Origin: an uncultured bacterium
Lineage (GTDB): Bacteria; Actinomycetota; Coriobacteriia; Coriobacteriales; Coriobacteriaceae
Reading direction: 5' to 3'
NCBI GenBank assembly: GCA_905214435.1
Contig: CAJMMA010000026.1
Span: 1 to 25,274 of the forward strand
DNA length: 25,274 bases
Below are positions 6,965-13,848 of the stretch, piece by piece. The stretch's first letter is position 1; each line of letters starts with the position of its first letter. Below the pieces are notes generated by a model. It searched no databases. It was not told where the DNA came from and saw nothing but the letters and a program-made list of their open reading frames with translations. The position numbers were made by a program, and so were the translations under genes.

Positions 6965-8995
6965 TTAGGCATCTAAGAATCGTGCGTCATGCGCGTGTTT
7001 CTCGATGTACTCGCGGCGATAGCCGACCTCGGAACCCATCAGCTCGCGCACGGCGCGGTCTGCCACCACGGCATCCTCGATCGACACGCGCTGCAGGATG
7101 CGGGTCTTGGGATCCATCGTCGTCGAGGCGAGCTGCTTGGGGTCCATCTCGCCCAGACCCTTGTAGCGCTGGACGGTATAGCCCTTGCGCTTCTTGGTGA
7201 TCTTGCCATCCTTGGCCTTGCCGTCTTCGTCGTTATCGTCGGGGTTCAGGCCCAGACTCTGGATGGTGTCGCGCAGGATCTCGTCTTCGGGCTGGCGGCC
7301 GTTGGGATACACGTAGTGGATCTTGTTGCGCACCTTAATGCCAAAGATGGGCGGACAGGCAACATAGACGTAGCCGGCATCGATCAGCGGACGCATGTAC
7401 TTGTAGAAGAACGTCAGCAGCAGGATGCGGATGTGCGCACCGTCGACGTCTGCATCGGTCATGATGATGATCTTGTGGTAGCGCGCCTTGGTGATATCGA
7501 AGTCGCCGCCGTCGCCGGCACTCGTCGTGACGCCGCAGCCGATCGCGGTAATCAGCGACTGGATGGTGTCACTCGAGAACGCGCGATGGTCACCAACGCG
7601 TTCGACGTTCAGAATCTTGCCGCGCAGGGGCAGAATCGCCTGAATGTCTCGGCGACGGCCGTCCTTGGCCGAACCGCCTGCCGAGTCGCCCTCTACGATG
7701 AAGAGCTCGGTCAGCTCGGCATCGCGCACCGAGCAGTCAGCGAGCTTACCGGGCAGGGACGCCGTCTCGAGCAGGCTCTTGCGGCGGGTCGCCTCGCGCG
7801 CCTTGCGGGCGGCATTGCGCGCCTTGCAGGCCTGTTGCGCCTTCTTGACGATCTCGCGGGCAGGCTTGGGATGCTCCTCCAAGTAATCGGCAAGGCCGTC
7901 GGTCACGATCTTGAGCGTCAGCGCGCGCATATAGGAGCTGCCGAGCTTGGCCTTGGTCTGGCCCTCAAACTGCGGATCGGGCAGCTTGACCGAGATAACG
8001 GCCGAAAGGCCCTCGCGCACATCGTCGCCGGTCAGATTGGCGTCTTTTTCCTTGAGCAGGTTCTGCTTGCGCGCGTAGTCGTTGATCACGCGGGTGAGCG
8101 CGGTGCGAAAGCCCTCAAGGTGCATGCCGCCCTCGGGAGTGTAGATGTCGTTGGCAAACGACATGACGTTCTCGCCGTAGCCGCTGTTCCACTGCAGGGA
8201 AACCTCGACCTCGCCCATCTTGGCCACGGGCGCATCCGGGTCCGATTTGCCCTCGATGTAGATGGGCTCCTTAAAGGCCTCGGGGACGTCCTTACCCTCG
8301 TTGAGGAACTTGACGAAGTCGATGATGCCGCCCTCGTAGCAAAACTCCTCCACGTGGGGAGTCGCCTCGCGCTCGTCGGTCAGCACGATTTTGAGGTTCT
8401 TGTTGAGGAACGCCGTCTCCTGCAGACGGTTGTGCAGCGTATCGAAATCGTAGATGCAGGTCTCGAAGATCTCGTCGTCGGGCCAGAAGGTGACGGTGGT
8501 GCCCGTCGAATCCGAGGTGCCCACGACCTCCATCTTCTTGACGGTCTTGCCGCGCGAGAACTCCATCTCGTAGGTGTTGCCATCGCGACGAACCTGAACG
8601 ACCACGCGCTTGGACAGTGCGTTGACGACGGAGATGCCCACGCCGTGCAGGCCGCCCGAGACCTTATAGGCCGAGTTATCGAACTTACCGCCGGCGTGCA
8701 AGATCGTCATGACGACCTCGAGCGTCGGGATCTTTTTAACAGGGTGCTCGTCGACGGGGATGCCGCGCCCGTTGTCGACGACCGTGATGGAGTTGTCGGC
8801 GTGGACCGTCACCTGGATCTCGGTGCAGAAACCGGCCATGGCCTCGTCGACGGAGTTGTCAACGATCTCCCACACCAGGTGATGCAGACCGCTGGCGCTC
8901 GTCGAGCCGATATACATGCCCGGGCGCTTACGAACGGCCTCGAGACCTTCGAGAATCTTAATCTCGCCGCCATCGTAATCGTTTTCGTTTGCCAC
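6965..8995 (-). CDS. gyrB: DNA gyrase subunit B
   Basis: ATPase subunit of DNA gyrase, 676 aa with the chosen start. The N-terminal GHKL ATPase shows EIVDNSVDEA, DNGRGIPV and GGLHGVGISVVNALS. The transducer domain follows. The TOPRIM domain shows EGDSAGGSAKDGR, PLRGKILNVE and the metal-binding MTDADVDGAH. The C-terminal YKGLGEMDPKQL motif contacts GyrA. I chose the GTG at 8995 because AAGGAGG is placed four bases upstream. The longer reading from a TTG at 9013 would put the ribosome-binding site inside the gene. The gene follows the dciA terminator, so it should have its own promoter between 8996 and 9043, though no clear one is visible. gyrA follows after a structured spacer. Confidence 0.97.
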   Translation of the reverse strand: MANENDYDGGEIKILEGLEAVRKRPGMYIGSTSASGLHHLVWEIVDNSVDEAMAGFCTEIQVTVHADNSITVVDNGRGIPVDEHPVKKIPTLEVVMTILHAGGKFDNSAYKVSGGLHGVGISVVNALSKRVVVQVRRDGNTYEMEFSRGKTVKKMEVVGTSDSTGTTVTFWPDDEIFETCIYDFDTLHNRLQETAFLNKNLKIVLTDEREATPHVEEFCYEGGIIDFVKFLNEGKDVPEAFKEPIYIEGKSDPDAPVAKMGEVEVSLQWNSGYGENVMSFANDIYTPEGGMHLEGFRTALTRVINDYARKQNLLKEKDANLTGDDVREGLSAVISVKLPDPQFEGQTKAKLGSSYMRALTLKIVTDGLADYLEEHPKPAREIVKKAQQACKARNAARKAREATRRKSLLETASLPGKLADCSVRDAELTELFIVEGDSAGGSAKDGRRRDIQAILPLRGKILNVERVGDHRAFSSDTIQSLITAIGCGVTTSAGDGGDFDITKARYHKIIIMTDADVDGAHIRILLLTFFYKYMRPLIDAGYVYVACPPIFGIKVRNKIHYVYPNGRQPEDEILRDTIQSLGLNPDDNDEDGKAKDGKITKKRKGYTVQRYKGLGEMDPKQLASTTMDPKTRILQRVSIEDAVVADRAVRELMGSEVGYRREYIEKHAHDARFLDA

Positions 8996-9043
8996 ACGTC
9001 CTCCTTCAGTCAAGAAAATGTGTACAGCCTTACTAGTTTATCG

Positions 9044-9074
9044 TAAAAAAATACCCTCGGGAACGAGGGTATTT
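9044..9074 (-). terminator. Terminator after dciA
   Basis: On the minus strand AAATACCCTCG-TTCC-CGAGGGTATTT is a perfect 11-bp stem whose 3' arm runs into a run of seven Ts. It lies about 27 bp after the dciA stop and before gyrB, which suggests that dnaN-recF-dciA and gyrB-gyrA are separate transcripts. Confidence 0.88.
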
Positions 9075-9100
9075 GGCTCTACAAGGCCACCAGATGCGAT

Positions 9101-9664
9101 TTAAGGCTCTTTTTTGCTTTGCACGCCCTTGGCCCACTCGGCGCTGGCTCTCATGGCATTCTCGAGGGCCTCGCGCAGTTTTTGGTCTTCGATGGGCGCC
9201 ACCTGGCGCTCGATCTCGGTGCGCTCGGCCTCACTTAGGTCGGCGTACGGGGCCGGCGGGCGCTCGGTCGGCACCGGGCGCAGGCGCTCCTTGGCGGCGG
9301 GCGGCGTGTGACCGGGCGCGGTGGTTTTGAACACCAGGCCGTCCACATGCGCACCGGCGCGCTCCATGCGCGCGCGGATGATCTCGCGCAACAGCGTCAT
9401 TTCCTGCGTCCACGAGGGCGAGTCGAGATACACCAGCAGCTCATTGGACTCGGGCAGGTAGCGCAGCCCCGTCACATGCCGTCCCTCGCGCGTGCCCGAG
9501 CACACCGCGTTCCATGCGCGATAGACCGCGCGCGACTCCTCGGCGGCCTCCATCTGCGCACGGCGCTCGGGGGTCGCGGACGCCAGGATGCGCTGGCGCT
9601 CTGCGTTCAAAAACCCGCTGAAGGCGACCGTTTCGCTCTCGCGCTCGTAATTAGCACGTCTCAC
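9101..9664 (-). CDS. dciA: DciA-like DUF721 protein (predicted replicative-helicase operator)
   Basis: A 187-aa protein of the DUF721 family lying between recF and gyrB, the usual place in actinobacteria. DciA is the ancestral DnaB-helicase loader/operator in bacteria without phage-type DnaC/DnaI. The DUF721 core (about residues 48-108) is seen as YRAWNAVCSGTREGRHVTGL followed by LLVYLDSPSWTQEMTLL and a helix REIIRARMERAG. The C-terminal 75 residues are Pro-rich (HTPPAAKERLRPVPTERPPAP), then charged helix. The start is a GTG inside the recF end, overlapping it by 14 bases, so the two are translationally coupled. A strong terminator follows. The family call rests on context plus core pattern. 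The helicase-loading role is from the family, not shown here. Confidence 0.82.
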   Translation of the reverse strand: MRRANYERESETVAFSGFLNAERQRILASATPERRAQMEAAEESRAVYRAWNAVCSGTREGRHVTGLRYLPESNELLVYLDSPSWTQEMTLLREIIRARMERAGAHVDGLVFKTTAPGHTPPAAKERLRPVPTERPPAPYADLSEAERTEIERQVAPIEDQKLREALENAMRASAEWAKGVQSKKEP

Positions 9665-10757
9665 CCATGCTCACCACCTTGGCTCGATCAAGCAGGTCAT
9701 CGGTAAAGTACCCCAGGTTGGTCGTGGTTATGACCGTCTGGATATCATCGCCGATCAGCCGCAGGAAAGCGCCGCGACGCTCGCCGTCGAGCTCGCTCAT
9801 CACGTCGTCCAGAAGCAGCAGCGGGGCGGTGCCCAGGACATCGCGAGCCACGGCGACCTCGGCCACCTTCCAGGACAGCACCAGCGTGCGCTGCTGTCCT
9901 TGGCTGGCAAATGAACGGGCGGAGCGACCCGCCACGGTGAACTCAATCTCGTCGCGATGCGGTCCCACCAACGTCACGCCGCGGCGAATTTCCTCGTCGG
10001 CATGCTCGTCAAGGGCAGCCAGCATGCGCTCGTACGCCCAACCCTTCAGCTCTTCGCGATCCTCGACCTGGGGCAAATCCCCCAGCGTGGACGCATAGGT
10101 CACGTTGGCGGCCTCACCTGACGCCACTTGCCCGTAGGCAGTGTGCACATGGCCCGCCAGCCGGTCGAGCAGGGCCAACCGGTGCACGAGCAGGGCCGAG
10201 CCCGCGCGGGCAATCGAATCGTTCCACGCGCCGAGCATCTCGCGGCAGCACCAGGTCTCCTTGAGCAAGGCGTTACGCTGGGTCACGCAGCGCCCATAGG
10301 TGCTCGCAAGATCGGCATAGCGTGCGCTCAGCTGCATGCCAAAGTCATCGAGGGCGGCGCGGCGCACACTGGCGCCTCGCTTAACCATGTCCAGATGGTC
10401 GGGGCAAAACAGCACACTCGGCAGAACCCCGCGCACACCAGCGGCAGAGCATCTCTTGCCGTTGCGGCTAAACGAGCGCTTACCGTCCTCCGCGCTCAAT
10501 CCCATATCAAGCACGCGGCCGTCGCCCTCGAGCCTCAGCTCGATCTTGCACGAGCCCACGCCGTCATGGACGAGCTCCGCTGCGGTCGGATGCCTAAACG
10601 AGGCGCCGCTCGTCAGCAGCTGCAGGGCCTCTATGAGATTGGTCTTTCCCGCCGCGTTGGGTCCTGCAAGTATCGTCACGCCCTCGTCCAGGGCAAGGCG
10701 ATAGCTATCGAAGCTGCGGTAGTGCGCGACGGAAAGATCGCGGGCGAACATGGTCAT
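9651..10757 (-). CDS. recF: DNA replication and repair protein RecF
   Basis: SMC-like ATPase that acts with RecO and RecR to load RecA at gapped DNA. Length is 368 aa, normal for the family. Walker A GPNAAGKTNLIEAL is at residues 32-45, the ABC-type signature SQGQQRTLVLS is near 290, and Walker B PLLLLDDVMSELD precedes a D-loop region. The start is the ATG at 10757, 9 bp after the dnaN stop. A second ATG two codons later (MFARDL) is equally possible. No clear ribosome-binding site is visible, so translation may rely on re-initiation after dnaN. The stop overlaps the dciA start. Confidence 0.96.
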   Translation of the reverse strand: MTMFARDLSVAHYRSFDSYRLALDEGVTILAGPNAAGKTNLIEALQLLTSGASFRHPTAAELVHDGVGSCKIELRLEGDGRVLDMGLSAEDGKRSFSRNGKRCSAAGVRGVLPSVLFCPDHLDMVKRGASVRRAALDDFGMQLSARYADLASTYGRCVTQRNALLKETWCCREMLGAWNDSIARAGSALLVHRLALLDRLAGHVHTAYGQVASGEAANVTYASTLGDLPQVEDREELKGWAYERMLAALDEHADEEIRRGVTLVGPHRDEIEFTVAGRSARSFASQGQQRTLVLSWKVAEVAVARDVLGTAPLLLLDDVMSELDGERRGAFLRLIGDDIQTVITTTNLGYFTDDLLDRAKVVSMGETC

Positions 10758-10766
10758 AGCGCAGCG

Positions 10767-11870
10767 CTAGATGCGGACCGGCATGACCAGGTACAGGTAG
10801 TTGATCTTATCGTAGGACTTAAAGATGCCCGCCTGCGAGTAGCTCTTGAGCTCCAGCGTGATCTCCTTCTCCTTGGACAGGGCATTGAGGCAGCCGAAGA
10901 TGTAGTGGTAGTTGAAGGCGATGGTACCCGACTCGCCCTCGGCCTCGACATCGATCGTCTCCTGCGCAAGGTCCTGGTCATTGGAAATGGAGGACAGGCC
11001 CATCTGCCCGTTCTCGACATCGATCTCGAACTTGACGGCGGGGTTGGCGCTCGCAATAACGGCCACGCGCTTGAGGGCGGCGTTAAAGGCGGCGACGTCG
11101 ATCTTGACGCTCGTCACGCACGAATCGGGGATGAGCTGCTTGTAGTTGGGGTACACGCCCTCGATACGACGCGACACGTAGGTGGTGTTGCCGGCCTCGA
11201 AGACGACCTGGGTGTCGGTAGCCCCGATCATGATGGTCGCCTGGCTGGCCATGATGTTCAGCGCGTCGTTAAAGGCGTCAGCCGGAACGTTGAGCTCAAA
11301 GGAGCCCTCGAGGGTCGAGGTCTCGACCTGCGTATCGCACACGGCCAAGCGGAAGGAATCGGTCGCCACCAGGCGTACGGTGTTGTTCTCGACCTTCATG
11401 TGCACGCCGCCCAGGATGGGGCGGGCCTTGTCGGTCGAGGTGACGCGCCACACGCGGCCGACCATTTCGGACAAGACATCGGTCGGCAGCTCCACGGCAC
11501 TCTCGATGGCATAGGCCGGAAACTCGGGAAAGTCATTGGCATCGAGTGTGTTCAGGCGGAACGAACTCTTCTCGCAACCAATCAGCACCTGGCGCTCAGA
11601 CAGCTCAAAGGTGACCGGGGCATCGGGGAGGGTCTTGGTGATATTGGAGAGCATCTTACAGGGGATAACCATCTCGCCCTCTTCTTCGACATGCGCCGCG
11701 ATGCGATGACGGATCGAGATGGTGTAGTTAGAGGTCTGGAATTCCAAGATGCCGTCTTGCGCCTTAACGAGCACGCCCGACAGGATGGGAAGGGTGGATG
11801 CCGAAGCGACACCCTTCATAACGACGCCGATGGCTTGTGTAAGCGAGCTCTGGCTGACGGTGAACTTCAT
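10767..11870 (-). CDS. dnaN: DNA polymerase III beta sliding clamp
   Basis: The processivity clamp that encircles DNA and tethers polymerase III and many repair proteins. The 367-aa product begins MKFTVSQSSLTQAIGVV, shows LPILSGVLVKA and typical three-fold repeated clamp domains, and ends LVMPVRI, a near match to the family's conserved MPMRL-type tail that lines the partner-binding pocket. The ATG has AGAAAGG nine bases upstream. It is separated from dnaA by 238 bp of origin-like sequence. AT-rich stretches within about 60 bp of the start could hold its promoter, but I cannot single one out. dnaN, recF and dciA look like one operon. Confidence 0.98.
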   Translation of the reverse strand: MKFTVSQSSLTQAIGVVMKGVASASTLPILSGVLVKAQDGILEFQTSNYTISIRHRIAAHVEEEGEMVIPCKMLSNITKTLPDAPVTFELSERQVLIGCEKSSFRLNTLDANDFPEFPAYAIESAVELPTDVLSEMVGRVWRVTSTDKARPILGGVHMKVENNTVRLVATDSFRLAVCDTQVETSTLEGSFELNVPADAFNDALNIMASQATIMIGATDTQVVFEAGNTTYVSRRIEGVYPNYKQLIPDSCVTSVKIDVAAFNAALKRVAVIASANPAVKFEIDVENGQMGLSSISNDQDLAQETIDVEAEGESGTIAFNYHYIFGCLNALSKEKEITLELKSYSQAGIFKSYDKINYLYLVMPVRI

Positions 11871-11880
11871 CTTTTAATAC

Positions 11881-11917
11881 CTTTCTATAGATATAAATAT
11901 CTTAATAATAGTAATAG
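11881..11917 (+). other. AT-rich unwinding region with DnaA-trio-like repeats
   Basis: The stretch is almost pure A/T (CTATAGATATAAATATCTTA). It ends with five consecutive trios TAA-TAA-TAG-TAA-TAG at 11903-11917. Read 3' to 5' from the box side this is GAT-AAT-GAT-AAT-AAT, the pattern described for DnaA-trios that guide strand opening in Bacillus subtilis. The 3' end of this strand faces the DnaA-box-like sites, as expected. Confidence 0.6.
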
Positions 11918-12100
11918 CACTGACGAAACTGTTGATTACTCCCAAAGACGCAGGTCAGACCCAAAAAGAGAATCGACAGCAACCTGTGTGCAACAGGGGT
12001 GGTTTTCCACGTTCAAAACCTGCGCAAAACTTTTCATCAACGCGGGTTGGGTTTTAGACACCTTATGCCCGTGGTTTCGACAAGTTTTCAACAGGTGTCT
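11881..12100. other. oriC: Candidate origin (oriC) segment between dnaN and dnaA
   Basis: The spacer combines an AT-rich left end with several DnaA-box-like 9-mers. The clearest are TTTTCCACG (12003-12011), TTTTCAACA (12085-12093), TTTTCATCA (12031-12039) and, on the minus strand, TAATCAACA (11930-11938). The longer string GTTTTCAACAGGT at 12084-12096 recurs twice (inverted) in the 15.3-kb cluster. TTTCGACAA-G-TTTTCAA (12075-12091) recurs there with C at the tenth base. Position next to dnaA and dnaN, composition and repeated motifs all fit a replication origin. Actual initiation has not been shown. Confidence 0.75.
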
Positions 12101-12108
12101 CTATTTCC

Positions 12109-13833
12109 CTACGAGCGCAGTGTAATTTTATCGCGCAGCGACTTGAGGTCTTCGGTGACGGTGCGGTCTTCCTGGATCATCTTCTGGACCTTTTTGTAGC
12201 TTGTGCTGACGGTCGAGTGGTTGCGGTTGCCAAATTCGGCGCCCACCGCCGTGGTCGTCATCTCGCACATCTCGATGGCCAGATAGATGGCAATGTGGCG
12301 TGCCTTGGCGATATTGGCGTTGCGTCGCGGGCCGATGAGCTCCTCGTGCGTCACGCCGTACTGCTCTTCGATGACGGATTGAACCGTCTGGACGTTGATC
12401 TTTTTGGCCGATGTGTCGAAGTACTGGCTGGCGATGGCGTCGATATCGTCAAAGGTGAGCTCCCCGCCCTCGCGCTCGCGGTCGCCCGCCTCGCCGGCGC
12501 AGCGCTCGCAAAAGCTCTCGAGTTCGCGGATGTTGGTGCCCGAGACCTCTGCCATGTGTTTAAAGTGCTCGTCGGTCAGGTGCCCGCCGTCGCCCCCGTA
12601 GGCCGCCAGTAACGAGTCGTCGCCTGCCTCGGGAGCGGCGACGATGGTGTTCTCGTAATAGCGCTGCAAGATCTTGTATTTCATCTCGTAGCTGGGCTCT
12701 GCGACCAGGCAGAGCATGCCGGCGTTGAAGCGGCTGGTCAGACGCTCGTCCATGCTCAGGTCCTTGGGGGCGCGGTCTGCCGCGATGACGACCTTCTTGT
12801 TGTTGCGGATGAACTCGTCCATGAGCTGGAAAAAATAGTCCACGCTCGCGCGCTTGCCGATGATGTTTTGGATGTCATCGATGATGAGCACGTCTACGCC
12901 GTGGTACGCCTGCATGATGGGGGCGTTGCTCTTCTTTTGGCGGTCGAACTCGGTCATCAGGTCGTCCAGATATGCCTGGGAGTTGGCGTACTTCACCTTG
13001 ATCTCGGGCGACTTCTCGGCGAGCTCGTTTTTGATGGCAAGCAGCAGGTGCGTCTTGCCCAGGCCCGATTTGCCGTAGATGAACAGCGATGTGCACGTGC
13101 CGCGTTCGTCCGCGAGGGCGGCAAACTTGAGTGCCGAGCGATAGGCATGGCTGTTCTCGGGGCCGTAGACAAAGTTCTCAAAGGTAAATTTTGAGTTCGC
13201 GGCGAGTGGGGCTCCATCCGTATTCTGCTCGGCCGGCACGGTCGGTGCCGGCATGGGTGAAGCAGGGGTCGCAGCTTGCGTGGATGTAGTCGGCGTTCCG
13301 CCCTTCATCTGGTTCATCATGCGACGAAAATCATCGGCCGAGAGCGTGTTCTTGATTGCAATGCCCGAATCCGCGCCCGCCGCTGCGTCGTGAGCGATGG
13401 GCATGTGCGTGACGGGCGCGTTCGTTGACGTCGCCGCCGCGGTCGGCAACGGTGTCATGGTTTCACGGGAAACATCGCCGTGCTGGTGCTCGATTGTCGG
13501 CACGGCGCCCGCGCCGGCCGGCGCCGCCGGGGAAGTAGCGGGAGCCGTGGCGGGCGCCGTCGCGGCAGCGGATTCGGCCGTTGCGCCTTGCGGTGCCACG
13601 ATATCGAGCGCAATCGGCGCAAAGGCGATTTCTTCCAGATAGGCCTCAATAGTCGGCTGATGCTTTTTGAGCTGCGCGATGGCAAAGCGCGAGGGTGCCT
13701 CGATCGTGAGCGTGTCTTCGGTCAGGCTTATGGCTCGCGATTGCCCCAGCATGTTGATGAGGCGTGCATCTTGGCCGTCGCGCTGGCAAAAGGCGATGGC
13801 ATCCCCCAGGATGATGCTTGCTTCCTCGTCCAC
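12109..13833 (-). CDS. dnaA: Chromosomal replication initiator DnaA (variant recognition motif)
   Basis: AAA+ ATPase that binds DnaA boxes and opens the origin. The 574-aa protein is long because of an extended Ala/Pro/Thr-rich linker. Domain I is about 1-78, the linker about 79-212, the AAA+ domain runs from about 213 (Walker A GKSGLGKTH at 254-262, Walker B VLIIDDIQ near 315-322), and domain IV is C-terminal. The DNA-recognition helix reads FGNRNHSTV (residues 534-542), where most bacteria have GGRDHTTV, so Asp and the first Thr are changed to Asn and Ser. The start is GTG at 13833 with GGGAGAG just upstream. It lies 15 bp after the GHKL gene on the same strand, suggesting co-transcription. 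A parS-like sequence lies within the linker coding region. Confidence 0.97.
   Translation of the reverse strand: MDEEASIILGDAIAFCQRDGQDARLINMLGQSRAISLTEDTLTIEAPSRFAIAQLKKHQPTIEAYLEEIAFAPIALDIVAPQGATAESAAATAPATAPATSPAAPAGAGAVPTIEHQHGDVSRETMTPLPTAAATSTNAPVTHMPIAHDAAAGADSGIAIKNTLSADDFRRMMNQMKGGTPTTSTQAATPASPMPAPTVPAEQNTDGAPLAANSKFTFENFVYGPENSHAYRSALKFAALADERGTCTSLFIYGKSGLGKTHLLLAIKNELAEKSPEIKVKYANSQAYLDDLMTEFDRQKKSNAPIMQAYHGVDVLIIDDIQNIIGKRASVDYFFQLMDEFIRNNKKVVIAADRAPKDLSMDERLTSRFNAGMLCLVAEPSYEMKYKILQRYYENTIVAAPEAGDDSLLAAYGGDGGHLTDEHFKHMAEVSGTNIRELESFCERCAGEAGDREREGGELTFDDIDAIASQYFDTSAKKINVQTVQSVIEEQYGVTHEELIGPRRNANIAKARHIAIYLAIEMCEMTTTAVGAEFGNRNHSTVSTSYKKVQKMIQEDRTVTEDLKSLRDKITLRS
13459..13474 (-). 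promoter_or_regulatory. parS-like site inside dnaA
   Basis: The minus strand reads TGTTTCCCGTGAAACC, matching 14 of 16 bases of TGTTTCACGTGAAACA. It encodes Val-Ser-Arg-Glu-Thr in the disordered linker of DnaA, where protein constraint should be weak. It may be a weak ParB-binding site. Binding is not shown. Confidence 0.45.
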
Positions 13834-13848
13834 TGTCTCTCCCGTTCT

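Noticed and set aside
8996..9013. Longer gyrB start at a TTG, adding MTEGGR
   Set aside because: The added codons are the ribosome-binding site itself (GAAGGAGGACGT), so the GTG at 8995 is favoured.
6989..9046. Long plus-strand open frame opposite gyrB
   Set aside because: It shadows the gyrB coding sequence almost end to end and shows no recognisable domain.
10128..12125. Long plus-strand open frame opposite recF, dnaN and the origin spacer
   Set aside because: It runs antisense to two certain genes and into origin-like DNA.
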